Shown in pieces: positions 36,229 through 45,544 of a stretch of 64,000 nt of DNA. The stretch's first letter is position 1; each line of letters begins with the position of its first letter. The position numbers were made by a program, and so were the translations under genes. The DNA is from Devosia sp. (GTDB lineage Bacteria; Pseudomonadota; Alphaproteobacteria; Rhizobiales; Devosiaceae). The notes beneath the pieces are model-generated. The model did not search any database and had not been told where the DNA came from. It was given only the letters and a program-made list of their open reading frames with translations. The stretch spans positions 1 to 64,000 of the forward strand of contig NZ_JANQAH010000011.1 in NCBI RefSeq assembly GCF_024707125.1, in the 5' to 3' direction.

Positions 36229-36990
36229 TCACCTTGCGAGCCAGCCGCCATCAACGGGGATAACGGCGCCGTGCATGTAGTTGGAAGCAGGCGCCAGCAG
36301 GAACACCGCCGCATCGCCAATGTCAGACGGCACGCCCCAGCGTCCCGCCGGAATGCGCCCGAGAATGGAAGCCGAACGATCAGGATCGTTGCGCAGCGCC
36401 TCGGTATTGTTGGTTTCGATATAGCCCGGCGCCACGGCATTCACATTGATACCCTTGGCCGCCCATTCATTGGCCAGGAGCCGCGTAATGCCGAGCACAC
36501 CGCTCTTGGACGCCGTATAGCTCGCGACGCGAATGCCGCCTTGAAAGCTCAGCATCGAGGCAATGTTGACGATCCGCGCCGGCCGATTAGCCCCAATGGC
36601 CCTGCGGCCCAGCGACTGGGCGAGGAAGAACATCGTCTTGAGATTGATGTCCATCACCTGGTCCCAATCGGCCTCGGTGAAATCGACTGCATCAACCCGC
36701 TTGATGATCCCGGCATTGTTGACGAGACCATCGATCGGACCATGCTGGTCCCACGCCCCATCGAACATGGCCTGCGCTTCCTTGGTCGAGCCAAGATCGG
36801 CCCGCACCTCGGCAAAGTCCGCGCCCTGCCCCGCCATCAGCGAAGCCGTTTCTTCCATGGACGAGCGACCGACCCCGATCACCCGCCCGCCTGCCCGGCC
36901 AACGGACAGGGCAATGCCCTGCCCGATGCCGGTATTGGCGCCGGTGACCATGACGGTCTTGCCCGAAAGGCTGAATGCGCTGGGATTCAT
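36229..36990 (-). CDS. kduD: 2-deoxy-D-gluconate 3-dehydrogenase (KduD)
   Basis: A short-chain dehydrogenase of 253 residues, the same length as E. coli KduD. It has the NAD(P) motif TGANTGIGQGIA (about 17), the NNAG motif, the catalytic Ser (NIASMLSFQGG) and YTASKSGV (Tyr and Lys), and the ending GAVIPVDGGWLAR. It reduces 5-keto-4-deoxyuronate-derived diketogluconate to 2-keto-3-deoxygluconate. The start ATG overlaps the kduI stop by 1 nt. Its neighbours (KduI, KdgF-like cupin, TRAP transporter) fix the pathway. Confidence 0.92.
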   Translation of the reverse strand: MNPSAFSLSGKTVMVTGANTGIGQGIALSVGRAGGRVIGVGRSSMEETASLMAGQGADFAEVRADLGSTKEAQAMFDGAWDQHGPIDGLVNNAGIIKRVDAVDFTEADWDQVMDINLKTMFFLAQSLGRRAIGANRPARIVNIASMLSFQGGIRVASYTASKSGVLGITRLLANEWAAKGINVNAVAPGYIETNNTEALRNDPDRSASILGRIPAGRWGVPSDIGDAAVFLLAPASNYMHGAVIPVDGGWLAR

Positions 36991-37814
36991 CAGCGCAACT
37001 CTTCCATCGGCACTTTTTCGGCGTCCGTATAGTCGATGTTGTCCCCGGCCATTGCCCAGATGAAGGTATAGGCGCCAGTCCCTGCACCACAATGAATCGA
37101 CCACGGCGGCGACAGAATTGCCTGCTCGTTGCGCACGATCATGTGCCGCGTTTCGTCCGGTTCACCCATCAAGTGCACGACAAAAGCGTCGGGCTTGAGG
37201 TCGAAATAGAGGTAGGCCTCCATGCGTCGGTCATGAACGTGGGCGGGCATGGTGTTCCAGACCGAACCTGGCGCAAACTGGGTCAGGCCAACCACCAGCT
37301 GACAGCTCTTGAGGCTGTTCGTGTACTGAAAGATCGAGCGTTCGTTCGCTGTTTCGGCACTGCCCATATCGAGCCGCTTTGCACCAGATTGCTGCAGAAG
37401 CGTCGTCGGATGTGAGGCATGGGCTGGAGCACTGAGGAGATAGTACTTTGCGCCGGCGCCGCCAAAGCGCACATCCTTCGACCCCATACCGACATAAAGC
37501 ATGTCGCGAGGACCGACCGCGTGGGGGGTCCCATCAATGGTGATGGTACCCGCCTCGCCGATATTGACCGCGATCAGTTCGCGACGATCAAGGAAATTCG
37601 CCGTGCCCGTCGGCTTGATCGTCTCAAGCGCCAGCTCGCCCGAAGTCGGCACCGCGCCGCCAACCGCCATGCGGTCATAATGGGTGTAAGTCCAGCGCAC
37701 CGCGCCATCGGCAAAGAGATCGTCGATCAGAAAATTCTCGCGCAGCTCCGCCGTGCCCATGCCGGCAGCCCCAGCAGGATCAATGGCAAAACGGATATCG
37801 AATTCGGTGCTCAT
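36990..37814 (-). CDS. kduI: 5-dehydro-4-deoxy-D-glucuronate isomerase (KduI)
   Basis: An isomerase of 274 residues (E. coli 278). The metal-binding segment is clear: MPAHVHDRRMEAYLYFDL (two His and a Glu) and, downstream, PPWSIHCGAGTGAYTFIWAMAGDN (last His). It interconverts 5-keto-4-deoxyuronate and 2,5-diketo-3-deoxygluconate in breakdown of pectin- or alginate-type uronates. It lies 30 nt after the GntR gene and overlaps kduD by 1 nt. Confidence 0.95.
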   Translation of the reverse strand: MSTEFDIRFAIDPAGAAGMGTAELRENFLIDDLFADGAVRWTYTHYDRMAVGGAVPTSGELALETIKPTGTANFLDRRELIAVNIGEAGTITIDGTPHAVGPRDMLYVGMGSKDVRFGGAGAKYYLLSAPAHASHPTTLLQQSGAKRLDMGSAETANERSIFQYTNSLKSCQLVVGLTQFAPGSVWNTMPAHVHDRRMEAYLYFDLKPDAFVVHLMGEPDETRHMIVRNEQAILSPPWSIHCGAGTGAYTFIWAMAGDNIDYTDAEKVPMEELR

Positions 37815-37844
37815 GGTTTCTCCGGCAAATATAGGAGTTGGTAT

Positions 37845-38585
37845 TCAGTGTTCGTCGCTCTGCTCGGCGAGACGGGCACGATAGCGATCCTGGCTGCGCG
37901 ACAGGTGCTCGCGCATGGCCTCGCGCGCGCCATCGGCGTTCTGCGCCGAGATGGCGAGCATGATCCGCTTGTGCTCCTCGTGCAGGCCCGCCTGATAATC
38001 GTAGGTGAGCACGCTTTCCGTGCCCCAGGGCGAGGCCACGTCGCAGGGAATGGTCCGGCTCCCCAGCGCATCCAGCACTTCGATGTAGAACGGATTGTTG
38101 GTCGCCGCAGCGACGGCGCGATGGAAGGCGAAGTCCGTCTTGCCCGTGGGATTGCCCTGCTTCAGCAAACGCCCGAATTCATTCCAGGCTTCATGAATGG
38201 CCGCATCCTGGCTGGCGCTGCGCCGCAGCGCCGCGAGACCCGCAGACTCGATCTCGATCCCCATGCGCACTTCGAGCACATTGAGCGCCACGGAAATCTT
38301 GTTGGATGTCTCTCCCCCGATGGAGGTGAAGGCGCTGGCCGCATTGGCCATCACGAACACCCCTGCACCCTGCCGCGGCTGCACGGTGCCGTCAGCGGCA
38401 AGGGCCGCAATCGCCTCGCGCACCACCGTCCGGCTGACGCCGAAATGCACGGTCAGCTGGCTTTCCGTCGGCAGTTTCTCGCCCGGCCCGAACTCGCCGG
38501 CCCCGATGCGCTTGCGCAGCGCATCGACGACCATTTCGGCGAGTTTGGGTTTTCTGGGCGGCGGGGAGATTTCGATCAGAGACAT
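37845..38585 (-). CDS. GntR family regulator (FadR/FCD subfamily) of the uronate operon
   Basis: A protein of 246 residues. Its winged helix (LPTESQLTVHFGVSRTVVREAIAAL, about 40-64) is followed by an FCD domain with likely metal ligands (Asp and His in KTDFAFHRAVAAATNN, His in GLHEEHKRIM and HLSRSQDRYR). Such regulators usually bind a sugar acid in the FCD pocket. It lies inside the operon, 6 nt after dctM and 30 nt before kduI, so it should be an autoregulated repressor. The inverted repeat at 41582-41601 upstream of dctP is its most likely operator. Confidence 0.9.
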   Translation of the reverse strand: MSLIEISPPPRKPKLAEMVVDALRKRIGAGEFGPGEKLPTESQLTVHFGVSRTVVREAIAALAADGTVQPRQGAGVFVMANAASAFTSIGGETSNKISVALNVLEVRMGIEIESAGLAALRRSASQDAAIHEAWNEFGRLLKQGNPTGKTDFAFHRAVAAATNNPFYIEVLDALGSRTIPCDVASPWGTESVLTYDYQAGLHEEHKRIMLAISAQNADGAREAMREHLSRSQDRYRARLAEQSDEH

Positions 38586-38591
38586 GGTGTT

Positions 38592-39872
38592 CTACCGGAA
38601 GAGGCTCGGCAACCAGAGCGAAAGCGCCGGAATGTAGGTGACAAGGCCGAGCACGATGAGACCCGCCAGATAGAAGGGCCAGATGCTCTTCATGGCTTCC
38701 CACACCGTGATCTTGCCCACCGCAGCGGCGACGAACTGCACGGGCCCTAAAGGCGGCGTGTTGAGACCAATGCCGAGATTGAGGATCATGATCACCCCAA
38801 AATGCACTGGGTCGACGCCGAAGGCCGTGACCATGGGCAAGAAGATGGGCGTGGTGATGACGATTAGCGGCCCCATGTCCATGAAGGTACCGAGCAATAG
38901 CAGCAGCACATTGATCAGCAACAACACCATCAGTGGGTCGCTCGTCAGCTGCGAAATCGCCTCGGTCAGGATCGGCGCAACCTTCATATAGGCCATGAGC
39001 CAACCAAACGAGGCGGCCGCGCCGATGATGAAAAGCACCATGGCCGTGGTGCGCACGGCACCGGTCACGCAGTGCACGAACTCGCGCCAGCCCATGGACC
39101 GGTAGACAAGCAGTGTCACCAACAAGGCATAGAGCACAGCGATACAGGAGCTTTCCGTTGCCGTAAAAATCCCCGAGCGCACGCCGCCAAAGATGATGAC
39201 GATCAGCATCAGGCCGGGAATGGAAATCAGGAAATACTGGAATGCCTTGGCAAAGCCGGGGAAGGGCTCGGTGGGGTAGCCGCGCTTCACCGCCACGATA
39301 TAGGCGGTGATCATCAACACCAGGGCCAGCAGCAGGCCCGGAATGATGCCGGCGGTAAAAAGATCGGCGATGGAAATGCGCCCGCCGCCCGAGAGCGAAT
39401 AGATGATCATGTTGTGGCTGGGCGGCAGCAGCAGCGCGATCAGCGCCGCCATCGAGGTCACATTGACGGCATAGTCAGCGCCATAGCCACGCGCCTTCAT
39501 CTGCGGGATCATGATGCCGCCGACAGCCGCAGCCTCGGCCACGGCCGAGCCGGAAATGCCGCCAAACAGCGTCGAAGCGGCCACGTTGACCTGCCCGAGC
39601 CCGCCACGCACATGGCCGATGATCGAGCCGGCAAACTGAATGATGCGGGCGGCAATCCCCCCGCGCATCATCAGGTCACCGGCAAAGATGAAGAAGGGAA
39701 TGGCCATCAGCGTGAAGGCCGCGACGCCGGAATTGAGCTGCTGGAACACCACGATGGCCGGGCGTCCGAGATAGACGACGGTCGCGAAGCTCGCAATGCC
39801 GAGGCAGAAGGCGATGGGGGTACCCACCAGCATGAGCGCCGTGAAGACGCCGAAAAGAATCCAGTATTCCAT
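38592..39872 (-). CDS. dctM: TRAP transporter large permease (DctM family)
   Basis: A 426-residue membrane protein with about 12 hydrophobic helices and DctM stretches such as GVAAFTLMAIPFFIFAGDLM, STLFGGISGSAVAEAAAVG and MDMGPLIVITTPIFLPM. With DctQ and DctP it forms a sodium- or proton-coupled importer. The operon context (kduI, kduD, kdgF-like) suggests hexuronates or unsaturated uronates as substrate. It lies 7 nt after dctQ and 6 nt before the GntR gene. Confidence 0.93.
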   Translation of the reverse strand: MEYWILFGVFTALMLVGTPIAFCLGIASFATVVYLGRPAIVVFQQLNSGVAAFTLMAIPFFIFAGDLMMRGGIAARIIQFAGSIIGHVRGGLGQVNVAASTLFGGISGSAVAEAAAVGGIMIPQMKARGYGADYAVNVTSMAALIALLLPPSHNMIIYSLSGGGRISIADLFTAGIIPGLLLALVLMITAYIVAVKRGYPTEPFPGFAKAFQYFLISIPGLMLIVIIFGGVRSGIFTATESSCIAVLYALLVTLLVYRSMGWREFVHCVTGAVRTTAMVLFIIGAAASFGWLMAYMKVAPILTEAISQLTSDPLMVLLLINVLLLLLGTFMDMGPLIVITTPIFLPMVTAFGVDPVHFGVIMILNLGIGLNTPPLGPVQFVAAAVGKITVWEAMKSIWPFYLAGLIVLGLVTYIPALSLWLPSLFR

Positions 39873-39879
39873 GTTGTCC

Positions 39880-40407
39880 TCAGTCCGCCGTCATCGTGGC
39901 ATCGGCTTCGACGTCGTCCACATTCTCGCCAGCCGCGCGCAACAGGAGGCGCTCGAGCGAGAACAGGCACATGAGGACGCCCGAAATAACGATCGGAAGA
40001 TAGGTGAAGGTCTGCGGCAGGCCGAGAACCGGGATGCGCACACTCCAGCCGCGCAGGGCCAGTTCGCCGCCGTAAAACACCATGCCGGCGGCAAAGGCGA
40101 AGATGGCAATGTCGGTGACGGCGCGAAGCCACGGCTTGGCCGCGGACGGCAGGAAATAGAGCAGCACGTCAAAGCCCATGTGGAAATTTTCCCGCACGCC
40201 GACGGCGGCGCCGAGGAAAATGAACCAGCTCATGATCATGATCGACGAGGCTTCGGTCCAGGGCGGCGACGCATTGACGATGAAGCGCATATAGACCTGA
40301 TAGGCGACGATCACCGTCATGGCGACAAGGCCGATACCGGCGATCCAGAGCGAGCCATTGGACAGCGCCCGCAAGGCGGTGCTGATCTTCAAAAGCCGAT
40401 CTTTCAT
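39880..40407 (-). CDS. dctQ: TRAP transporter small permease (DctQ family)
   Basis: A protein of about 175 residues with four hydrophobic helices and the DctQ-type motif (VYMRFIVNASPPWTEASSIMIMSWFIFLGAAVG, seen in two parts around residues 45-75). I chose the ATG at 40407, nine nt from a GGAG; another ATG two codons upstream is too close. It bridges the binding protein and the large permease. A perfect stem-loop separates it from dctP. Confidence 0.9.
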   Translation of the reverse strand: MKDRLLKISTALRALSNGSLWIAGIGLVAMTVIVAYQVYMRFIVNASPPWTEASSIMIMSWFIFLGAAVGVRENFHMGFDVLLYFLPSAAKPWLRAVTDIAIFAFAAGMVFYGGELALRGWSVRIPVLGLPQTFTYLPIVISGVLMCLFSLERLLLRAAGENVDDVEADATMTAD

Positions 40408-40430
40408 GAGCATGAACTCCCAAGCGGCGC

Positions 40431-40452
40431 GGGCCGGTCCGAAGACCGGCCC
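40431..40452 (-). other. Intra-operon stem-loop between dctP and dctQ
   Basis: A perfect 9-bp stem (40431-40439 with 40444-40452) closes a CGAA loop, directly after the dctP stop and without a U-tract. It probably protects the dctP mRNA end or causes partial termination, so the binding protein is made in excess. Confidence 0.65.
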
Positions 40453-40460
40453 GGCTCAAA

Positions 40461-41441
40461 TCAGCCTTCAGTGGCCTGGATGCGGGCCACGAGATCCTGC
40501 AGGGCGGGATCGGTGACATACTTTTCGTAGACCGGCTTCATGGCCTCGATGAACGGCGCCTTGTCGACTTCGTTAATCGTGGCGCCGAGCGCTTCCACCT
40601 TGGCCTTGGATTCCACTTCCTTCGCGACCCAGAGTTCGCGCTGAGCGGCAACGGATTCCTTGGCGGCTTCGCGGAAGAGAGCCTGATCTTCAGGTGTCAG
40701 ACCGTCCCAGACGATCTTCGAGATCACCAGGACTTCCGGCACCATCAGGTGCTCGTCGAGCGAGTAGAACTTGGCGACCTCAGCATGACCGGCCGTGTCA
40801 TAGCTCGGATAGTTGTTTTCAGCGCCTTCGATAACGCCGGTCTGAATGGCCGAATAGACTTCGCCGTAGGGCATGGGCGTGGCATTGGCGCCGAGGGCAC
40901 CCACCATGTCGACAAAAATGTCCGACTGCATGACGCGGAATTTCAGGCCCGCCATGTCAGCCGGCGACGTGATCGGCTTTTCGCTGTTGTAGAACGAGCG
41001 GGCACCGCCATCGTAGAAGGCGAGAGCGACGACATCCACGGCGTCGAAGGCAGCGAGGATTTCTTCGCCGATCGGGCCATCGAGCACATTGTGGAAGTGG
41101 TCAGCCGAGCGGAAGATGTAGGGCAGCTGGGTAACAGTCGCCTGCGGCACCTGCGTGCCGAATGCGCCGATCGATATGCGGTTGAGGTCGATCACGCCGA
41201 ACTGGGTCTGTTCGATAGTGTCGGCTTCCTGGCCGAGCTGGGCCGAATGGAACACTTCCACCGAATAGCGGCCGTCGGTCTTCGCGCTCAGCAGTTCGCC
41301 GAACTTCTTGACCGCTTCGACGGTCGGATAGCCATCGGGGTGCGTGTCGGAAGAGCGCAGCACCGTCTGGGCGCTGGCAGCCGAAACCATAAGCGAAGTC
41401 GCGATGACGGCCACAGCCGCCATCTTTGGCAGATGAAACAT
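40461..41441 (-). CDS. dctP: TRAP transporter substrate-binding protein (DctP family)
   Basis: A periplasmic receptor of 326 residues. It has a signal peptide (about 1-24, cleavage after ASA) and then the DctP fold with [14 protein letters not shown] at the start, the carboxylate-clamping Arg in [14 protein letters not shown] (about 165), and [20 protein letters not shown]. The ATG at 41441 has GGGAGG 7 nt upstream. It leads a seven-gene operon dctPQM-gntR-kduI-kduD-kdgF, so its ligand is probably a uronate. The precise sugar acid is not determinable. Confidence 0.93.
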   Translation of the reverse strand: MFHLPKMAAVAVIATSLMVSAASAQTVLRSSDTHPDGYPTVEAVKKFGELLSAKTDGRYSVEVFHSAQLGQEADTIEQTQFGVIDLNRISIGAFGTQVPQATVTQLPYIFRSADHFHNVLDGPIGEEILAAFDAVDVVALAFYDGGARSFYNSEKPITSPADMAGLKFRVMQSDIFVDMVGALGANATPMPYGEVYSAIQTGVIEGAENNYPSYDTAGHAEVAKFYSLDEHLMVPEVLVISKIVWDGLTPEDQALFREAAKESVAAQRELWVAKEVESKAKVEALGATINEVDKAPFIEAMKPVYEKYVTDPALQDLVARIQATEG

Positions 41442-41581
41442 TGGTGTCCTCCCAAAATCCAACATGGCGGCTCCTCCACGAACCGCGCATGCTTGGCCAG
41501 CTTAGCCGACCACTGGACGCCACCTCTTGCATGAGCCAGCGCCATGGCTAAAACTGGTATGGAAGTACAAGTAACAAGTCA

Positions 41582-41601
41582 ACATACAATTCGTTGTATG
41601 T
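41582..41601. promoter_or_regulatory. Inverted repeat, likely GntR operator upstream of dctP
   Basis: ACATACAA-TTCG-TTGTATGT is a perfect 8+4+8 inverted repeat, about 140 nt upstream of dctP, with a further TTGTATG half site overlapping at its right edge. Similar TTGTAT half sites occur in operators of uronate GntR regulators, and one lies upstream of uxuA (34177-34183). The local sequence is AT-rich compared with the surroundings. Confidence 0.7.
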
Positions 41602-41622
41602 TGTATGATGAATCTTGCGAGA

Positions 41623-41657
41623 CGAAGAAGGCGCCGCGGTTGGCGGCGCCTTCTTCG
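41623..41657. terminator. Long stem-loop downstream of lpdA
   Basis: A perfect 15-bp stem (41623-41637 with 41643-41657) has a GGTTG loop. It lies in the gap between lpdA (ending at 41762) and the dctP promoter region. A U-tract is weak on both strands, so it may work with other factors or as an mRNA 3' end stabiliser for lpdA. Confidence 0.65.
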
Positions 41658-41672
41658 GTTCAACTGGCACTG

Positions 41673-41738
41673 CGTCATTCCCGCGAAAGCGGGAATCTCC
41701 CTCCCCAACCAGAGATTCCCGCTTTCGCGGGAATGACG
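41673..41738. repeat. Inverted pair of REP-like palindromes
   Basis: Two copies of the 25-bp palindrome seen at 84-108 (41673-41697 and 41714-41738) face each other across a 16-nt spacer. This BIME-like pair lies between lpdA and the uronate operon. Confidence 0.85.
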
Positions 41739-41761
41739 CAGTGGGTGCGTGAGTGGCGCAG

Positions 41762-43171
41762 TTAGATGTGGATCGCACCATCACCCAGCGCGAGCGCGGC
41801 TTCGCGCACGGCTTCCGACAGCGTCGGGTGGGCATGGGTGGTGCGTGCCAGATCTTCGGCAGCGCCGGAGAATTCCATCAGCGTCACCAACTCGTGGATC
41901 ATCTCGCCGGCATTCTTGCCCACGATGTGCGCGCCGAGCACGCGGTCGGTTTCCACGTCTGCGAGGATCTTCACAAAACCCTGGGTGGCCAGCATTGCCT
42001 TGGCGCGGCCATTGGCGGTGAAGGGGAACTTGCCGATCTTGTAGTTGACGCCGGCAGCCTTCAGTTCGTCCTCGGTCTTGCCGACCGTCGCGACTTCCGG
42101 ATTGGTGTAAACGACCGACGGAATGGCGGCGTAGTTCACATGGCCAGCCTGGCCAGCCAGGATCTCAGCAACCGCAATGCCTTCGTCCTCAGCCTTGTGC
42201 GCCAACATTGGGCCGGCGATCACGTCGCCGATGGCATAGATGCCGTCGACCGAGGTCTTGTAGTGGCCGTCGACATGCACGCGGCCGCGCTCGTCGAGCG
42301 CCACACCGGCCAGTTCAAGACCCAGGCCTTCTGTGAACGGCTTGCGGCCGATGGCGACCAGCGCCACATCGGCGTCGAGCAGCTCGACTTCGCCACCCTT
42401 GGCAGGTTCGACACGCACCTTGAGCGAGCCATCTTCCTGCTTGTCGATGCCGGCGACCTTGCTCGACAGCTTGAACTCCATGCCCTGCTTCTGCAGCATG
42501 CGCTGGAACTGGCGGGCCACTTCGCTGTCCATGCCCGGCAGGATACGGTCGAGATATTCGACGACGGTGACCTGTGCACCAAGGCGCGCCCAGACCGAAC
42601 CAAGCTCAAGCCCGATCACGCCGGCGCCGATAACCAGCAGGCGAGCCGGCACCTTGTCGAGCGTCAGCGCGCCCGTCGACGTGACAACGGTCTTCTCGTC
42701 GATCTCGATGCCCGGCAGGTTGGTCGAAACCGAACCGGTGGCGATGACGATGTTCTTGGTCAGGATTTCAGTCTGCGGACCAGACTGCGGCGTCACCAGC
42801 ACCTTGCCGGCGGCCGGGATGGAACCGATGCCGCGGAAGACGGTGATCTTGTTCTTCTTGAACAGGTAATCGACGCCGCCGACGTTGGAAGCGACCACGT
42901 CAGCCTTGTGGTTCATCATCTGCGGCAGGTTCAGAACCGGTGCCGGAATGTCGATGCCGAGCGTCTTGAAGGTGTGACCGGCTTCTTCGAACAGCTCGGA
43001 CGCATGCAACAGCGCCTTGGAGGGGATGCAGCCGATATTGAGGCAGGTGCCGCCCAGGGTCGGCCACTTCTCGACCACGGCAACCTTGAGCCCGAGCTGC
43101 GCGGCGCGGATGGCGCCCACATAGCCGCCGGGGCCGGAGCCGATAACTACTAGGTCGAATTGGTCTGCCAT
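41762..43171 (-). CDS. lpdA: Dihydrolipoyl dehydrogenase (E3)
   Basis: A flavoprotein of about 469 residues that reoxidises the lipoyl groups of 2-oxoglutarate dehydrogenase and probably other complexes. It has the FAD motif [18 protein letters not shown], the redox disulfide [15 protein letters not shown] (about 40-54), the NAD motif [15 protein letters not shown] and the C-terminal catalytic HAHPTLSEA. The ATG at 43171 is preferred; a TTG three codons upstream is possible. It is the last member of the mdh-suc cluster, separated from sucB by four small genes. Confidence 0.95.
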   Translation of the reverse strand: MADQFDLVVIGSGPGGYVGAIRAAQLGLKVAVVEKWPTLGGTCLNIGCIPSKALLHASELFEEAGHTFKTLGIDIPAPVLNLPQMMNHKADVVASNVGGVDYLFKKNKITVFRGIGSIPAAGKVLVTPQSGPQTEILTKNIVIATGSVSTNLPGIEIDEKTVVTSTGALTLDKVPARLLVIGAGVIGLELGSVWARLGAQVTVVEYLDRILPGMDSEVARQFQRMLQKQGMEFKLSSKVAGIDKQEDGSLKVRVEPAKGGEVELLDADVALVAIGRKPFTEGLGLELAGVALDERGRVHVDGHYKTSVDGIYAIGDVIAGPMLAHKAEDEGIAVAEILAGQAGHVNYAAIPSVVYTNPEVATVGKTEDELKAAGVNYKIGKFPFTANGRAKAMLATQGFVKILADVETDRVLGAHIVGKNAGEMIHELVTLMEFSGAAEDLARTTHAHPTLSEAVREAALALGDGAIHI

Positions 43172-43194
43172 GATCTTCAAAGCCTCAGAAAAGT

Positions 43195-43827
43195 TTAGCG
43201 CTGCTGTGCCAGCGCGACGCGAACGGCCAACGCCAGGAATGTAATGCCGGTCACCCGATTAAACCACCGGCCGACTCGGAAAAAGCCCTGTCTCACCGAA
43301 GGGGTCGTAAAGAAAACCGACACCAATGCGAACCAGGCAAAAAGCATAAGGCTCATGCTGCCCACGTAGATAACTTTTATTTCGCCCGGTGTGTGAATGG
43401 AGACGAGCGAGGTAAAGAGCGCGAGGAAGAAGAGCACGGCCTTTGGATTGAGAAGATTGGTCAGGAAGCCCAGCGCGAAGGCGGCCATGTCACCACGGCG
43501 CGCGCCAGCGGCGTCCATCTCGGTCGGCGACTGCGGCGGCGGACTGCGCAGGGCGGCGATGGCCAGCCAGACGAGATAGGCAGCACCCAACCACTTCAAA
43601 ATATTGAACAAAAGCAGCGACTGCCCAACGATCACGCCGACACCGAGCAGCGTGTAAGTGCCGTGGACGAGGATCGAGGTCGCGATCCCCGCGGAAGTGA
43701 AGAGCGCAGCGCGGCGGTTGTGCACCACCGATTGGCGCAGCACCATGGCGAAATCGGCGCCGGGAATGACCGCATTGATGCCGAAGGCCAGCATGAGGCC
43801 TGCAAATTCGAGCCAGGGGAAATCCAT
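43195..43827 (-). CDS. LysE/RhtB family amino-acid exporter
   Basis: A membrane protein of 210 residues with six hydrophobic helices. It has the LysE/RhtB signature in the first third ([21 protein letters not shown]) and the conserved segment [21 protein letters not shown] (about 126-146). Members export amino acids or homoserine lactone-type compounds; the substrate here is not determinable. It lies 23 nt upstream of lpdA on the same strand, so read-through into lpdA is possible. Confidence 0.9.
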   Translation of the reverse strand: MDFPWLEFAGLMLAFGINAVIPGADFAMVLRQSVVHNRRAALFTSAGIATSILVHGTYTLLGVGVIVGQSLLLFNILKWLGAAYLVWLAIAALRSPPPQSPTEMDAAGARRGDMAAFALGFLTNLLNPKAVLFFLALFTSLVSIHTPGEIKVIYVGSMSLMLFAWFALVSVFFTTPSVRQGFFRVGRWFNRVTGITFLALAVRVALAQQR

Positions 43828-43939
43828 GATCGCACCGCGAGGTTAAGCGCGGCAAGCGTTACACCACTGGCTGCCGGGCGGCAATGCGGCGCCCGGCAAG
43901 GCCCCCTGCCCCGGCGGGCACACCGCAGGTCCGGTCCGC

Positions 43940-44329
43940 CTAGAAGGCGACGCCGACAAAGAGCAGGAAGAGACCAATGGCCGAGACGAACCAGATGCTG
44001 GAGCGCAGAAAGGTCACGTCGATGAAGTAGGCCGGCAGATAGGCCCAGCGCGCCCAGAACCAGATCTGCGCGCCCCATTGGGTCAGCGCATCGGAACGGC
44101 CCGAGAGTTCCGTCGCCACCGCGAGGGCGATGAAGACGGCATAGGTCTCTAGGAAATTGCGCAGGGCGCGATTGCCGCGACTGGTCCATTTATTGGGCTC
44201 GCGCTCGTCGTCACGCGGCGTCCCGGCGTGAACGACGCCATAGTCGAGCCGATAAATCGTTGATTGAACAAAGAGATAGGCACCCGCGAGCACAGCACTC
44301 CAGATAAGCAGGGTAAGTTCGATACTCAT
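43940..44329 (-). CDS. MAPEG family membrane protein
   Basis: A 129-residue protein with four hydrophobic helices and the MAPEG-type segment NRALRNFLETYAVFIALAVA (about 52-71). Eukaryotic MAPEG proteins handle glutathione and eicosanoids; bacterial members are mostly uncharacterised. The polar loop after helix 1 (HAGTPRDDEREPNKWTSRG) is typical of this bacterial subgroup. AGGAA lies upstream of the ATG. No functional link to the adjacent genes is evident. Confidence 0.85.
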   Translation of the reverse strand: MSIELTLLIWSAVLAGAYLFVQSTIYRLDYGVVHAGTPRDDEREPNKWTSRGNRALRNFLETYAVFIALAVATELSGRSDALTQWGAQIWFWARWAYLPAYFIDVTFLRSSIWFVSAIGLFLLFVGVAF

Positions 44330-44381
44330 GCAAAATTTCCTGATGACCTACAGTCTGCTACGGCAATCCCCGACTTCCGGA

Positions 44382-44864
44382 TCAGGTTGCACAGCCAGAA
44401 AAGCTGAAGATATCACCCGGTTCGCCGTCGAACTCGCTTTCGCGGTAGAATGAGTACCAGAGCGATGATGCGAGCCGCGGCAAAAGCACCTGCCGAGGCG
44501 GCGCTCCATCCATCTCCTGCGGCATCATCTCTATGCCGCTGTCGGTCAGCACATAGGCCGTATTGTTCTCCTCCTCGGTGAACCGGCACATCTTGCTGCC
44601 GCCCGGCTCACACGGCCCCTCGACGCTCCAGAGCGGGGTCGAATAGCCATTGGGCCACATGATCGCGCCGGTGAGTGTATCACCCGATTTGAGACCGAGG
44701 ATAAATGACGCCGTCTGGTTGGCCGGCGCATCGCGCGGCACTGGCTGGAACTGCAACGTCCAGCCATCTTCCTGCGAATAGGATGCCTGTTCGAAAGGAC
44801 AATCGGGGGCTGCCATTACTGCAGACGAACCCAACAAAGTCGCGAAAACCGCTAGCCAGCGCAT
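44382..44864 (-). CDS. Hypothetical secreted protein
   Basis: A protein of about 160 residues that I do not recognise. It has a signal peptide (about 1-19, cleavage after VMA) and then four Cys residues spread over the mature part (CPFEQ near the start, CEPGGSKMC in the middle and SGCAT at the end), which could form two disulfides. The ATG at 44864 has GGAG 7 nt upstream; a TTG two codons earlier is an alternative. It is probably periplasmic. It lies between MAPEG and another secreted hypothetical gene on the same strand. Confidence 0.65.
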   Translation of the reverse strand: MRWLAVFATLLGSSAVMAAPDCPFEQASYSQEDGWTLQFQPVPRDAPANQTASFILGLKSGDTLTGAIMWPNGYSTPLWSVEGPCEPGGSKMCRFTEEENNTAYVLTDSGIEMMPQEMDGAPPRQVLLPRLASSLWYSFYRESEFDGEPGDIFSFSGCAT

Positions 44865-44922
44865 GCCCAATCTCCCCGCTCTCAGAAGAGTTTAGGGAAG
44901 CCATTGGCCAAAGCAAGATGGA

Positions 44923-45381
44923 TTAGGACGAGGCGATTTCCTGGGCGCGCTTCAGCGGCGCAGGCAATTGCTGGTCGATGTCGAGCGCGCCGGAATCGAC
45001 CTGTTCCAAGAATGCCCGGCAAAAGCTGTTCTTGTCGCCGGCCTGGTTATAGGCGGTCATGATCTGCGAGCCGCCATAGGTTTCAGCCGCCTGCTGCTGG
45101 CCCTCGGCAGCGCCGCCGAGGCTAATGATCACGCGGTCGGCGAGATCGAGAAAGCCGATATTGCGGAGATACCAGTTCTCTGCGGCCGTCTTGTAAGCCC
45201 CGTCGAGGCCTGTGGTTTCGTAGCAATGCGTGGTCATCACATCGACAATGGCCTGCGAGCCGTGGAAGGCCATGAGTTCGCCGATGAGCTGGCTATTGGC
45301 GGCGGAGTCGTCCTGGGCGTGAGCGGGGATAACCAGGCTCAAGAGGGAAACGACCAGGGCCAAACAGGAACGCAAAACCAC
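44923..45381 (-). CDS. Hypothetical periplasmic protein
   Basis: A 152-residue protein that I do not recognise. A signal peptide (about 1-22, AHA cleavage) precedes a mostly helical mature part with two Cys residues (THCYETTG and SFCRAFLEQ) and a predicted compact helical fold. The GTG at 45381 is very close to its GGAG; a TTG two codons later is better spaced. It follows the suc cluster and is on the same strand as the hypothetical gene downstream. Confidence 0.65.
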   Translation of the reverse strand: MVLRSCLALVVSLLSLVIPAHAQDDSAANSQLIGELMAFHGSQAIVDVMTTHCYETTGLDGAYKTAAENWYLRNIGFLDLADRVIISLGGAAEGQQQAAETYGGSQIMTAYNQAGDKNSFCRAFLEQVDSGALDIDQQLPAPLKRAQEIASS

Positions 45382-45492
45382 ATCTCCGGTGGGTATGACA
45401 ATGATACGACAGCGCTATGCTTAGGGGGTGTATGCGCTAACAGACTGTTAACGTCGAGCATGACCCACAACACGCTTTGGTTAGCTCATGTA

Positions 45493-45518
45493 AAAAGGCC
45501 CGCCGAAGCGGGCCTTTT
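45493..45518 (-). terminator. Rho-independent terminator after sucB
   Basis: A perfect 11-bp stem (45493-45503 with 45508-45518) with a CGAA loop lies just downstream of the sucB stop at 45545. On the minus strand it ends in a U-tract. It closes the sucAB unit. Confidence 0.9.
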
Positions 45519-45544
45519 CATGAATTTTGTCGAAGACAGAGGTC

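Noticed and set aside
41753..43153. A 466-codon plus-strand open frame opposite lpdA
   Set aside because: lpdA on the minus strand carries all E3 motifs. The opposite frame is a shadow.
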